From positions 556,568 through 620,567 of the forward strand of contig VGMW01000002.1 in assembly GCA_016866235.1 (NCBI GenBank): a stretch of DNA of 64,000 bases, written 5' to 3'. Within the stretch, counting starts at the first letter, position 1. Each line of letters opens with the position of its first letter. Source of the stretch: Bacteroidota bacterium. Lineage in GTDB: Bacteria > Bacteroidota > Bacteroidia > Cytophagales > Cyclobacteriaceae. A program made the translations under genes and the position numbers. Positions 9,996 through 18,482 of the stretch are shown one piece after another. The notes beneath the pieces were generated by a model. The model saw nothing but the letters and a program-made list of their open reading frames with translations. It did no database searches and had not been told where the DNA came from.

Positions 9996-10898
9996 ATGAA
10001 AATTGGTTTGATTGGCCTTGGTAAAATGGGCTTCAATCTTGCACTTAATTTCAAGAGCAAAGGGCATGAGGTAACAGCCTTTGATCTGAGCAAGCAGGCC
10101 ATGGAGAATGTGGCAAAGGAAGGGGTACGAACTGCTTCCAGTGTTGGTGAGTTGGCTGATTCATTGACCGGCAGAAAAGTAATTTGGTTAATGGTGCCCG
10201 CAGGAAAAGCAGTGGACGTTATCTTATCCAATCTTAAAAATCACCTGCACGCCGATGATATTATTATAGACGGAGGCAATTCACACTACAAAGACACTAT
10301 AGCTCGCGCATTGGATTTGGATCAATCCGGAATTCATTTGCTGGATTGCGGAACCAGCGGCAGCCTTTCAGGTGCTTTGAACGGTATTTCAGCAACCGTC
10401 GGCGGATTTAAGGGTGCCTTCGATTACTGCGAGGAATTTTTTCAGTCTATTGCAGCAACAGGAGGGGTAATGTATTGCGGTGCGGCCGGCACCGGACATT
10501 TTATAAAAATGATTCACTGTGGTATTGAGTACGGAATGCTTCAATCTATCGCAGAGGGTGTAGAGTTGGTTCATCGATTTAATCCGGAAATAAACCTGGC
10601 TGAAGTGGCCAGAACCTGGAACAGTGGCTCGGTTATCCAAAGCAGTTTATTGAGCCTGGCTTCCAAAGTCCTGGAGCAAGATGGGAAATTGGGCGCCATC
10701 AAAGGGGTTATGCAATCCTCAGGAGAAGGAAAGTGGGCTGTTGAAACAGCCATGGAGCTTGGTGTACCGGCGCCGGTGATCACCATGTCGTTGCTGACGC
10801 GTTACCGATCGCAACAACCCGATACATTTTCAGGTAAGCTCGTCGCCGCCTTGAGGAATGCCTTTGGTGGTCATTCCATTGAGCGAAGCGAAAAATAG
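9996..10898 (+). CDS. gnd: 6-phosphogluconate dehydrogenase-like protein, short form
   Basis: Beta-hydroxyacid dehydrogenase family; the short (~300 residue) 6-phosphogluconate dehydrogenases decarboxylate 6-phosphogluconate to ribulose 5-phosphate. The Rossmann motif GLIGLGKMG (4-12), DGGNSHYKD near 92, the GTSGS block at 119-123, the catalytic Lys171 in GHFIKMIH, and the C-terminal GEGKW...PAPV...FGGH pattern all fit. One key residue differs: the usual HNGIEY is HCGIEYG (Cys175), and the SGGVWGL block is SGSLSGAL. The protein may therefore have shifted substrate preference. It converges with pafA, seven bases away. Confidence 0.75.
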   Translation: MKIGLIGLGKMGFNLALNFKSKGHEVTAFDLSKQAMENVAKEGVRTASSVGELADSLTGRKVIWLMVPAGKAVDVILSNLKNHLHADDIIIDGGNSHYKDTIARALDLDQSGIHLLDCGTSGSLSGALNGISATVGGFKGAFDYCEEFFQSIAATGGVMYCGAAGTGHFIKMIHCGIEYGMLQSIAEGVELVHRFNPEINLAEVARTWNSGSVIQSSLLSLASKVLEQDGKLGAIKGVMQSSGEGKWAVETAMELGVPAPVITMSLLTRYRSQQPDTFSGKLVAALRNAFGGHSIERSEK

Positions 10899-10905
10899 TC
10901 TCCCT

Positions 10906-12549
10906 TTAATTTTTCTCGAACAATTCTTCGATGGGTTGGCCAGTGCAGCCATTCGGAAAGCTGATGTCCAGCAACAACGAAACTGTTGGGGCAATATCGG
11001 TTATGCGGTGGTACTGATAGCTGACGCCATGGCGCACTCCTTTTCCGTAAAAAAGTATGGGTACGTTGGTATCGTAGGTGTACCCGCTTCCATGGTTTGC
11101 ACGTGCGCCTTGTAGCCAGGACCATCCCGGATTCATGGTGAAGACCACATCACCTGAAATTTTCTGATGAACACCACGGGCCAGCAGTTCCTGGTAGAGG
11201 TTGGCGCCGGATGCGGAAGAGAGTTGTTCTTTGGTGTAAACTTCATTAACGCCATTAAAAGTTTTTAGCCAGCGTACTACCAACTCGCGGGCAACCATAA
11301 AATCCAGTCCACCTGCTTTAGGTTCATTCGGGAAGGCAGCGGGGTTAAGGAAAATCTGATTGTTGCTGATGTTTTCAATTACGTTGTCGGCAGGATAATA
11401 GGATTTGAGAAACTCGTTCAAACCTTTGTCCATCTGGTCGACATCGAAATACCCTGATGGAATTTTTGCCTCAATCAGCTCCTGCGCAATGTTGCCAACA
11501 CCGTGGTCGGAAGTCAGGAAAATCACGTAGTTACCAGGGCCCACTTTTTTGTCGAGCGTCTGGAATAAATCCTGAATGTTTCGGTCCAACCGGACAAATG
11601 TATCCTCCACTTCAACTGAATTAGGTCCCATGGCATGACCAATGAGATCTGGTGTAGAATAAGAGATGGTTAGGAAATCAGGTGTTTCATCTTTACCTAA
11701 ATCTTCACCATCCATAGCGGCCTTCGCAAATTCGGTTAGCAAATCATCTCCAAAGGGCGTGAGGCTGACCAAATCGTAGTTCTCATTGGTCTTTCTGAGT
11801 TCAGGTAAATTATATGGGAAAACCGGGCGCTCCTTTCCTCTGAGCCTCGATTCAGATTTCGAATCGTCTGGTCCACTTTCTGTGTAGGTTTCAATGGGCA
11901 ACAACGTGCGCCACTCTCTGCTTAGGTAATTGTCAGGAAGTTTAAGTTGGTTGAATTGCTCAACCCAATAGGGCAGGCCTGGTTTGTAGTAACTGCTGGA
12001 AATAAAGGAACCGGTTGAGCCATCGTACCAATACGCGCCATCGGGTAAATGTCCAGCCGGTAGAATGGCACCCCGATCTTTGATGGAAACGCCAACCACT
12101 TTGGCGCGACGCTGGGTGAACAACTTCAGCTCATCGGTTACGGTTGTGCTCAGCATACGGGTTGGTGCGGCTGTTCCTTTGCCGGTCGCAGAACCCACCG
12201 GACTGAAGCGCTTATCCTCTACGCAGTTGACGGATTTCTTTTCGGTTTTGTCGTACCACTCGTTCGATACAATGCCGTGTACGGATGGTGTTGTTCCGGT
12301 ATAAACCGATGCATGGCCCGGGCCGGTAACCGTAGGGATGTAATTGTAATGTGCATTTCTAAGCATGAACCCCTGGTTCATCATCCTTTTGAATCCACCT
12401 TCGCTGAATTTTGGTGCGAAGCGGTACAGGTACTCCTGTCGCATTTGATCGACCACAATACCCACTACCAAACGCGGTGGTTTGTTGGTGTTTTGTGCGA
12501 ATAGTGATCCGGTGATGATTAAGGCAGCGATGGTACTGAGAGCCTTCAT
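10906..12549 (-). CDS. pafA: PafA-type alkaline phosphatase (type I phosphodiesterase/alkaline phosphatase superfamily)
   Basis: Secreted or periplasmic phosphomonoesterase releasing phosphate from organic phosphate esters. A signal peptide ends near residue 19 (LFAQ). Visible active-site features are the DQMR metal-site aspartate (34), the threonine nucleophile in TVTGPGHAS (Thr75), Asn96 in VSNEWYD, the paired Lys/Arg in SIKDRGA, and the metal ligands in HAMGPNS and TSDHG. These match PafA, the calcium-activated phosphatase characterised in flavobacteria. At 547 residues the length is normal. It lies 43 bases downstream of the WG-repeat gene on the same strand and may be cotranscribed with it. 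Confidence 0.88.
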   Translation of the reverse strand: MKALSTIAALIITGSLFAQNTNKPPRLVVGIVVDQMRQEYLYRFAPKFSEGGFKRMMNQGFMLRNAHYNYIPTVTGPGHASVYTGTTPSVHGIVSNEWYDKTEKKSVNCVEDKRFSPVGSATGKGTAAPTRMLSTTVTDELKLFTQRRAKVVGVSIKDRGAILPAGHLPDGAYWYDGSTGSFISSSYYKPGLPYWVEQFNQLKLPDNYLSREWRTLLPIETYTESGPDDSKSESRLRGKERPVFPYNLPELRKTNENYDLVSLTPFGDDLLTEFAKAAMDGEDLGKDETPDFLTISYSTPDLIGHAMGPNSVEVEDTFVRLDRNIQDLFQTLDKKVGPGNYVIFLTSDHGVGNIAQELIEAKIPSGYFDVDQMDKGLNEFLKSYYPADNVIENISNNQIFLNPAAFPNEPKAGGLDFMVARELVVRWLKTFNGVNEVYTKEQLSSASGANLYQELLARGVHQKISGDVVFTMNPGWSWLQGARANHGSGYTYDTNVPILFYGKGVRHGVSYQYHRITDIAPTVSLLLDISFPNGCTGQPIEELFEKN

Positions 12550-12592
12550 AAAAATGGTTTAGATGGCAATTTCCTCTTTTTGAACCAGAAGT

Positions 12593-15124
12593 TCAATCCT
12601 CACAGATCAGATCGTCTAGTAAAGCAGACCTGACTTTGGTCCTGCGCAGCAAAATACCGTGGGGATTGAGGTAATCCAGTTGGCTAATTTGATCGGAAAC
12701 ACTTTTGATCCCCAAATACAGGGTATGGTTTTCATCGCTCCACCATAATAATTCTGCGTATAAAGGTTCTATGATGACCCCAAGATTTCGGCTTAACAGA
12801 CCATAGCCTGTGGATTTTCTAAACAGGATTCTTTCGTCAGAGTCGGAGGGTTGCCATTCGAAAATACCGTCTGAGATGACCTTATTGTCGTAAACAGAAA
12901 TCATTTGCCAATTGGTATTGGTGCGCACCATGGCAAGACTGTCGTTTACCTGTCGGATTTCGTCGAATTTGTATTGAACGGTTTCCGGCTTCTGATTATT
13001 GATCAGGAAGCCCCATTTAAGATTTTTCCGAACAGCAAGAATTTCGTCCGAATAGACAATGAGGTTGGCATCATAGATTGGTTTAAGGATACGTTGCTGG
13101 GCTGGCTGAAATCCCCCAAATTTATTTTCTCTAAGCAGGGAGAACCATCCATTTTGGTAAACCATGGCATCGTAGTCGGCTTTTAACAACTCTTTTCCGG
13201 TACGACCGGTAAGACCAAGTTTTCCCCGGAGTTTTACAATAAAATAATCTGAGGTGATGGGTTGGATTTCGGTGTAGATGCCGCTAAAAAGTTTTTTTCC
13301 AGTTGCTGCATCGTGAAGGGTAAGCTTATTTTTCCTGGAGACCAGAAAATAAAGGCTGGAGTCGCGGGCAGTCAGAAATCTGAATTCATCGTCTTTGGCA
13401 AAAGTGATGTTTCTTTTTTCAGGTGTATAAAGGGTAACGGAATCTCCACGCAAGGCAAATGAAAATCGATTCTGAAACCAAACACTGTCCGCATTCAATT
13501 CGATGGTGGATTTTGAGGGAATGAAGTGGAGGCTTTCTCCATTGGCTGAAACGGTTTTCATCCATGGCTCAGCAAATGCTATTCTTTTAAAGAATTGGTT
13601 GTTGAGTGATTTCCATTCTGGAAATTGAATGAGGTTATTTTTTTGAAGGGTGATTCCGCCGGGGGAGGTTCGGATTTGATGGCGGTCTGGCTGGATAATG
13701 GTTTCAAAATCTGCGTTTACCATTTCCTCCAGTGCTGCTATCCGAATCATGAGTTGGCCTTGCCCCAGGTCGACCACCTCATCGGCGGTTCTGAAGGAAG
13801 CTTTTCCCTCCAGATAGGAGAGAAGATCAGCGGACTTAAAAATAAAAAGCCTTCCTTTTCGATTTAAGATAAGCTTGGTTCCAAGGGTAAAGACTGAGTC
13901 ATAGTTGGTCTGGGAAAGGGCTTGTCCATTGAGGGCATAAAGACTCCATTGATTATTTTTTTTGATGGCAAGGAATCTGTTTTCAATGGTTAGGGCCTGT
14001 TGGAGGTTGTCCTGGAAAGGTTGCCAACCGGAGCCGTGAATGAGCTTTGCGGTATTTTGATAGGTTAACCAATAAAATCCTGCGCCAATATGTTTGGCTG
14101 ATGAGCAGGCTTCGGATAGAATTTGTTTTCCGTTTTTATCGAAAACACCAAGGGTGGTTACGATCAACTCAGCGTCTGTATCCGGACAAATGAATTCAGG
14201 GTTAAGGCTGTTGAGAACGGGTTTTATTTTGAGTTGGCCGTTCAGGTCGATGTAACCGTAAAGATTATTTTCGGTGAAGGGTAACCACCTTCCGTGGCCG
14301 TGATCCGGATGTAGATGTTGAAGAATGGCTTTTGATCTGGCTGCGAGTGGATGATTGGGATACTTGAGGGCGAACCATTCGAATGATCGGGATTCTCCTG
14401 TGGCGGTGGAGCGATAAAAAATCTTTTCAATGGCTTCGTCTCTCCATGGATTGTCGGGATAACCATCCGCAAATTTTTCAAATGCCTCGGTGGTGCCTTT
14501 GGATGTTTCTTCATTGTAGACCAATCGGTGCCATTTTTGGAGCGCTTCCGGCTTGAAGGATGATTCGGGGTAGGTATCCAGGAATTTTTTGAATTCGGCG
14601 GCGCGCATGGATTCAGCGGCGAGCTGGAATGCGGCTGAGTCGCGAAGGTAGACAGCTTGTTGTTCGAAGACGGATTGTTTGAAATGGCTCAGGTAGTACT
14701 GATAGCTTTGAAATGAGTTTTCCTGTATGGCGCGGTGAAAGGCCAGCGTATCTATCTGAAGTCTGAGGTTGTTGAGCATTAATCCATCCAGTGGAAAGCG
14801 TCTGAGTTTTTCACGTTCACGGCTTTCGATGAGGTTGTATAGTTGGGTCGCCTGGTTGATGAATTGGGATGCTGAGTCGATGTTAAACTGTGGATTTCTT
14901 TTATCGCTGAAATATATCCCGTAGAGGTAATGGAGGGGAATGGAGGTGCTGTCTTTTTTATGACTTTTAGTGAGAAGAATTTGTGCTTTGTTCCATTGAC
15001 CCGCCTGAATTTTTTTTGAGGCAAGTTTTTCTTTGGAGAGCGGGAGTTGACCAATAGAGGTGTTGGTGGACATTGCCCAGCAAATAAGGGTAAGGGCGAT
15101 TGGGATGTACCTGAAATGCTGCAC
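12593..15124 (-). CDS. Large exported WG-repeat protein with N-terminal TPR-like region
   Basis: An N-terminal hydrophobic signal (about residues 5-25, ending near TSIGQ) is followed by a helical region to about 270 with tetratricopeptide-like spacing. Then come beta-rich repeats of the WG type, for example GYIDLNGQLKIKPV, YFIVKLRGKLGLTGRTGKEL and LAVRKNLKWGFLINNQ. WG repeats are predicted to form beta-propellers that bind proteins or ligands; no enzyme motif is visible. At 843 residues it is typical of Bacteroidota examples of unknown function. Its neighbour PafA suggests, weakly, a cell-surface role. Confidence 0.7.
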   Translation of the reverse strand: MQHFRYIPIALTLICWAMSTNTSIGQLPLSKEKLASKKIQAGQWNKAQILLTKSHKKDSTSIPLHYLYGIYFSDKRNPQFNIDSASQFINQATQLYNLIESREREKLRRFPLDGLMLNNLRLQIDTLAFHRAIQENSFQSYQYYLSHFKQSVFEQQAVYLRDSAAFQLAAESMRAAEFKKFLDTYPESSFKPEALQKWHRLVYNEETSKGTTEAFEKFADGYPDNPWRDEAIEKIFYRSTATGESRSFEWFALKYPNHPLAARSKAILQHLHPDHGHGRWLPFTENNLYGYIDLNGQLKIKPVLNSLNPEFICPDTDAELIVTTLGVFDKNGKQILSEACSSAKHIGAGFYWLTYQNTAKLIHGSGWQPFQDNLQQALTIENRFLAIKKNNQWSLYALNGQALSQTNYDSVFTLGTKLILNRKGRLFIFKSADLLSYLEGKASFRTADEVVDLGQGQLMIRIAALEEMVNADFETIIQPDRHQIRTSPGGITLQKNNLIQFPEWKSLNNQFFKRIAFAEPWMKTVSANGESLHFIPSKSTIELNADSVWFQNRFSFALRGDSVTLYTPEKRNITFAKDDEFRFLTARDSSLYFLVSRKNKLTLHDAATGKKLFSGIYTEIQPITSDYFIVKLRGKLGLTGRTGKELLKADYDAMVYQNGWFSLLRENKFGGFQPAQQRILKPIYDANLIVYSDEILAVRKNLKWGFLINNQKPETVQYKFDEIRQVNDSLAMVRTNTNWQMISVYDNKVISDGIFEWQPSDSDERILFRKSTGYGLLSRNLGVIIEPLYAELLWWSDENHTLYLGIKSVSDQISQLDYLNPHGILLRRTKVRSALLDDLICED

Positions 15125-15164
15125 GTTGGATAATTCGGCCGGCGCATAGATAAAAAGAAATTAG

Positions 15165-15172
15165 TATAATTG
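15165..15172 (+). promoter_or_regulatory. Possible -7 box for tRNA-Pro
   Basis: TATAATTG differs from TAnnTTTG at one base and is followed by GCACCC, a sequence often found at starts of stable-RNA transcripts in this phylum. It lies 72 bases before the tRNA. I do not see a good TTTG at the -33 position, so confidence is moderate to low. Confidence 0.4.
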
Positions 15173-15243
15173 CACCCTTTCCTGCCGAGCATGATTAATC
15201 GATTTTGTTTTGTCGGCTGGCGGATAGAATTCTATTTAATGTT

Positions 15244-15321
15244 CGGGGTGTAGCGCAGCCCGGTTAGCGCATCACGTTAGGGACGTGGAGGTCGGATGTT
15301 CGAATCATCTCACCCCGACCA
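15244..15321 (+). tRNA. tRNA-Pro (anticodon AGG)
   Basis: A complete cloverleaf with encoded CCA. The acceptor stem CGGGGTG/CACCCCG pairs fully with C1-G72 and A73, which are proline identity elements. The D stem is GCGC/GCGC, the T arm GGATG-TTCGAAT-CATCT. The anticodon stem TCACG/CGTGG encloses the loop TTAGGGA (15277-15283), which puts AGG at 15279-15281 followed by G37, as usual for proline tRNAs. AGG is not the usual bacterial choice for proline (UGG, GGG, CGG), so A34 may be read unmodified or as inosine. Confidence 0.92.
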
Positions 15322-15331
15322 ACCTTGAAAG

Positions 15332-15358
15332 CCCGGCTTCGAAGAAGCTGGGTTTTTT
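15332..15358 (+). terminator. Terminator after tRNA-Pro
   Basis: CCCGGCTTC (15332-15340) pairs with GAAGCTGGG (15344-15352) over nine positions including one G-T, with a GAA loop, followed by six T. It lies ten bases after the CCA end. Confidence 0.9.
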
Positions 15359-15374
15359 ATTTTCAGCGAGCGAG

Positions 15375-15412
15375 TCGCGCAAGCGAATTAAGCAAGCGAG
15401 GAAATAAAAAAG
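15375..15412 (+). repeat. 38-bp direct repeat, copy 1
   Basis: Begins TCGCGCAAGCGAATTAAG and ends GGAAATAAAAAAG. The second copy at 15575-15612 is identical except one base (A here, G there at the 20th position), exactly 200 bases further on. The GCGAGCGAG-rich sequence just upstream extends the theme. It does not code and is not a terminator by itself. Confidence 0.85.
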
Positions 15413-15430
15413 CCATAGCTGCGTTAGCGT

Positions 15431-15449
15431 CGGAAGGGCTTTTAAGGTT
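15431..15449 (+). repeat. 19-bp direct repeat flanking the BspA-like gene, left copy
   Basis: CGGAAGGGCTTTTAAGGTT, with the right copy at 17635-17653 differing at one base. The two copies are in the same orientation 2.2 kb apart and enclose the AT-rich lipoprotein gene. Confidence 0.6.
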
Positions 15450-15466
15450 GAGTACAGCCCAATTTG

Positions 15467-15486
15467 ATGATCACGGAAGTAATCAT
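15467..15486. repeat. 20-bp quasi-palindrome, copy 1
   Basis: ATGATCAC, a GGAA spacer, then GTAATCAT. The arms pair at seven of eight positions. Copy 2 (15526-15545) has identical arms and a different spacer, GCTT, which suggests that the arms are what is kept. Confidence 0.75.
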
Positions 15487-15525
15487 ACAGGCTGGTTGCG
15501 TTGGAGGGTTGTAACGTCTACTATA

Positions 15526-15545
15526 ATGATCACGCTTGTAATCAT
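15526..15545. repeat. 20-bp quasi-palindrome, copy 2
   Basis: ATGATCAC, a GCTT spacer, then GTAATCAT, followed by six T. The start is 59 bases from the start of copy 1. The T run would let it act as a weak terminator on the forward strand. Confidence 0.75.
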
Positions 15546-15574
15546 TTTTTGACTTTTAATAATTGTATCTCTAA

Positions 15575-15612
15575 TCGCGCAAGCGAATTAAGCGAGCGAG
15601 GAAATAAAAAAG
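15575..15612 (+). repeat. 38-bp direct repeat, copy 2
   Basis: Same sequence as 15375-15412 apart from one base. The stretch 15613-15843 that follows holds no gene and no other structure I can support. Confidence 0.85.
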
Positions 15613-15843
15613 TCTCAGTCTATGACTTGTAGGATTTTGCCTTGGCTTATAAACGGGGACTGATACTATGCGTACAACTAATACCCTTTTAGGATGGTAA
15701 TTAAATATTTTCATTAATCACCGCTAAAGTTGGGTAAAGCACAAATGGCCAGGACTGGCCATGCGCTAACGGAATATCCAACTGTAACCTTGAAATATTG
15801 TGAGAAGTAGAATTATTTGGGAGAAGCCTCAAATAAATCAACC

Positions 15844-17391
15844 TCAATTGGGTGTGCACTTATTAAAAAGTGGTTTCGGTAGTGTCCAACTAGGAGAGCA
15901 CGAGAAAAAACTGCAGTCCTGAACATTTTGGACATTCCATTTACTTAAATCCAAATTTCGAGTTTCATTATAGACCTGACATTTTTGATATCCTCCAGAC
16001 AATGTTATAGAACCGCAGAACATATTACTCATATTTGTTACGTTACCCACATTCCAATTACTGATATTGCCATTAAAACATGATCCGCTGAACATTCCAA
16101 ACATATCAGTAACATTCATAACGTTCCAGTTACTTAAATCATCATTGAAATCAGATATCCAAAACATTAAACCCATCTTCGTTACCTTACCCACATTCCA
16201 TTTACTGATGTCTCTATTAAACTTTGTTAATGAAAACATCCCAAACATATTGGTGACATTTCCTACGTTCCATTTACCTAAGTCACCAGTAAATTTTGAA
16301 TCTGAAAATAATTGATTCATATCGATTACATTGCTGACATCCCAATTCGCTAAATCACCATTAAATTCTGAACTTAAAAACATATAGCTCATATCATTTA
16401 CATTAGAAACATTCCACTTAGATATGTCACCATTAAATTTAGACCTAGCAAACATCCATGCCATATTTTTTACATTACTAACGTCCCAATTACTTAAATC
16501 ACCATTATAAGATGAGCCCTTAAAAAAATTTTGCATATCTGTTATTTTGGATGTGCATAAGCTATTTAGGGATCCACCATTACTAATCAAGTTTTTAAGT
16601 TCATTTTGGTCAACTACCAGGAACTCTTTTCCGTCGACCATTCCCTTTTCACCAACAGTCGCCCAATCAAAAGCTTTAATTGTAACACCATTTTGATCCA
16701 GGTAAATTGGATTTATTGTTGTGAAAGATAATTCCTCGCCATAGGACGTACCAATTGAATTGGTCGCGTAACCCCTCACGTAATACTTTGTGAGATAAGT
16801 TAAATTACCAATAGGGCTCGTAAAGTTGCCTACTCCACTACCATCAAATGTTTTATTATTTGAAATGGTCGGATTTGGTGAAGTATTCCAACAAACCCCC
16901 CTCGCGGTAATAGTACTACCCCCATCATTTAAAATCTCACCACCACCAACAGCTGTTTTACTTTTTATATCTGAAACTACCAATGTCTTAACGGTTGGAA
17001 GAACTGCTTCGGTATTAAATGATTTATTTAACCCATAGGATGTTCCAATCTTATTCGTGGCAAATACCCTAATATGATAGGTCGTAGCAAAATCCAATCC
17101 CGTCAAATCAACAGTGAAAGTTCCACTTTTTGCTGTACTCACCACCTTTGAATCCGAAACAGTTGGATCAGCAGATTTACCATAAACCACACCACTTTCA
17201 ATAATTGGAGTATTCCCATCCAACACAATTTGTCCGCTTACTTTAGCTGATGATGATGTTGCAGAGGTAATTTCACCCGTAATAACTTCGGGCGGAGATA
17301 ATTGAATCTCCTCTTCACATCCCAGTAAAGTAAAAAGAATACAAAAAAGGATTCCGAATTTGGATAGTGAGGTATTGAATGGATTTTTCAT
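15844..17391 (-). CDS. BspA-like surface lipoprotein with eight 24-residue DUF285 repeats
   Basis: The N-terminus is a lipoprotein signal with the lipobox LLGC (Cys25). Two beta-sandwich, fibronectin type III-like modules follow (about 35-125 and 130-225), each with a Y.VR.YATN.IGTSYG-type strand. From about residue 285 to 500 there are eight near-regular units of 24 residues built on F-GD(L/I)S-W-VSNV--M--MF, the BspA/DUF285 signature. Such proteins are displayed on the surface and are thought to mediate binding. The gene is clearly richer in A+T than its neighbours, lies between repeat-rich non-coding DNA, and has no operon partner, which suggests acquisition by transfer. Confidence 0.85.
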   Translation of the reverse strand: MKNPFNTSLSKFGILFCILFTLLGCEEEIQLSPPEVITGEITSATSSSAKVSGQIVLDGNTPIIESGVVYGKSADPTVSDSKVVSTAKSGTFTVDLTGLDFATTYHIRVFATNKIGTSYGLNKSFNTEAVLPTVKTLVVSDIKSKTAVGGGEILNDGGSTITARGVCWNTSPNPTISNNKTFDGSGVGNFTSPIGNLTYLTKYYVRGYATNSIGTSYGEELSFTTINPIYLDQNGVTIKAFDWATVGEKGMVDGKEFLVVDQNELKNLISNGGSLNSLCTSKITDMQNFFKGSSYNGDLSNWDVSNVKNMAWMFARSKFNGDISKWNVSNVNDMSYMFLSSEFNGDLANWDVSNVIDMNQLFSDSKFTGDLGKWNVGNVTNMFGMFSLTKFNRDISKWNVGKVTKMGLMFWISDFNDDLSNWNVMNVTDMFGMFSGSCFNGNISNWNVGNVTNMSNMFCGSITLSGGYQKCQVYNETRNLDLSKWNVQNVQDCSFFSCSPSWTLPKPLFNKCTPN

Positions 17392-17900
17392 GGGGAGTTT
17401 TTCGTGTCTATTAACTAAGGTATGAAAATATCGGTAACAGCAAAAACAGTAACATGTGAAAAGAATATAATTGAATTCAATATGACGCTAGCGCATCTTT
17501 AACGACGATTACTTTTGAAATTTGGTTGCGATAAAATATGTGGCACCGAATCTCTCTTAGTATAAGGGTTGGATTATAAGAGATTCCAATCTTGATGGAA
17601 ATATTCCCTTATAGGAATTCGAGTTTCAATTAGGCGGAAGGCCTTTTAAGGTTAAATCCAATATTTTAAGTCTATCGGATAAGTACATCTCAGATCGCCA
17701 CCTGTTTTAATTATCCTTTCTATTCATAATGGTCAACTGATAAAAATTCAATTGACTTCTACCCGCGAATATCTTCGCGCCGAGAACGGATTATTGTTTC
17801 CCCCGCTTTTCAGACAACCATTCACCTTCCTCCTTAAAATTCAAAATCTTTGACTAGAACTACACTATCTTTCCTGCAATTGGAAATTCGTAAAATTGCA
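17392..17900. other. AT-rich intergenic region between lipoprotein and zeta-like kinase genes
   Basis: About 500 bases without a supportable gene. It contains the right copy of the 19-bp repeat (17635-17653) and a hairpin CGCGAA-TATC-TTCGCG (17764-17779) without a T tract. Both flanking genes read outward from it. For the lipoprotein a TTTTTG/TACCTTAG pair on the reverse strand is only a partial promoter match. Confidence 0.6.
17635..17653 (+). repeat. 19-bp direct repeat flanking the BspA-like gene, right copy
   Basis: CGGAAGGCCTTTTAAGGTT; 18 of 19 bases match the copy at 15431-15449. Confidence 0.6.
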
Positions 17901-18482
17901 ATGATGTCTGAGCCGACACTTTACATCATTGCTGGATGCAACGGAGCAGGAAAAACCACAGCCTCTTTTACCCTGTTGCCACAAATCATCCCATGTCTTG
18001 AATTCATTAACGCAGATGAAATTGCAAGGGGGATGTCGCCCTTTAAGCCCGAGACAGTTGCATTGGAGGCTGGTCGAATTATGCTGGAACGAATCAATAC
18101 GCTAATCCTACAAGGTCAAACGTTTGCTTTCGAAACCACCTTGTCCGCCAATATATATTCAGGTTATATTAAGCAGGCCAGGCAACATGGCTATAGCATT
18201 GTGTTGCTTTATTTTTGGCTTGAAAATTCTGAACTGGCTAAGGAAAGGGTTCGGGTAAGGGTATTGGAAGGTGGACACAGCATACCAGATGAGGTAATCG
18301 AGCGACGATACTTCAGAGGTTTGCGAAACCTGTTCTCCGTTTATTTACCCAAAGCTGATGGCGCATTTCTATTCGATAACTCCAGTGGACAATTCGAGCT
18401 TATTGCTATGAAACATAAAGACCATGCAATGGTTGAAATTCAATCTGGATCCATTCAAAAAATGAAATCTTCGTTGATATGA
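17901..18482 (+). CDS. Zeta toxin-like P-loop kinase
   Basis: A 193-residue P-loop protein. The Walker A motif GCNGAGKTT is at residues 12-20, followed by the FINADEIARG segment around residue 38, the AGRIML block, and FAFETTLSA, the zeta/COG4185 pattern in which the NAD and ETT residues serve substrate binding. Known zeta toxins phosphorylate UDP-N-acetylglucosamine or related sugar nucleotides; the substrate here is unknown. I chose the ATG at 17901, since a longer TTG frame from 17850 adds 17 poorly supported residues. Its TGA overlaps the ATG of the 49-residue gene that follows. Toxin function is inference. Confidence 0.8.
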   Translation: MMSEPTLYIIAGCNGAGKTTASFTLLPQIIPCLEFINADEIARGMSPFKPETVALEAGRIMLERINTLILQGQTFAFETTLSANIYSGYIKQARQHGYSIVLLYFWLENSELAKERVRVRVLEGGHSIPDEVIERRYFRGLRNLFSVYLPKADGAFLFDNSSGQFELIAMKHKDHAMVEIQSGSIQKMKSSLI

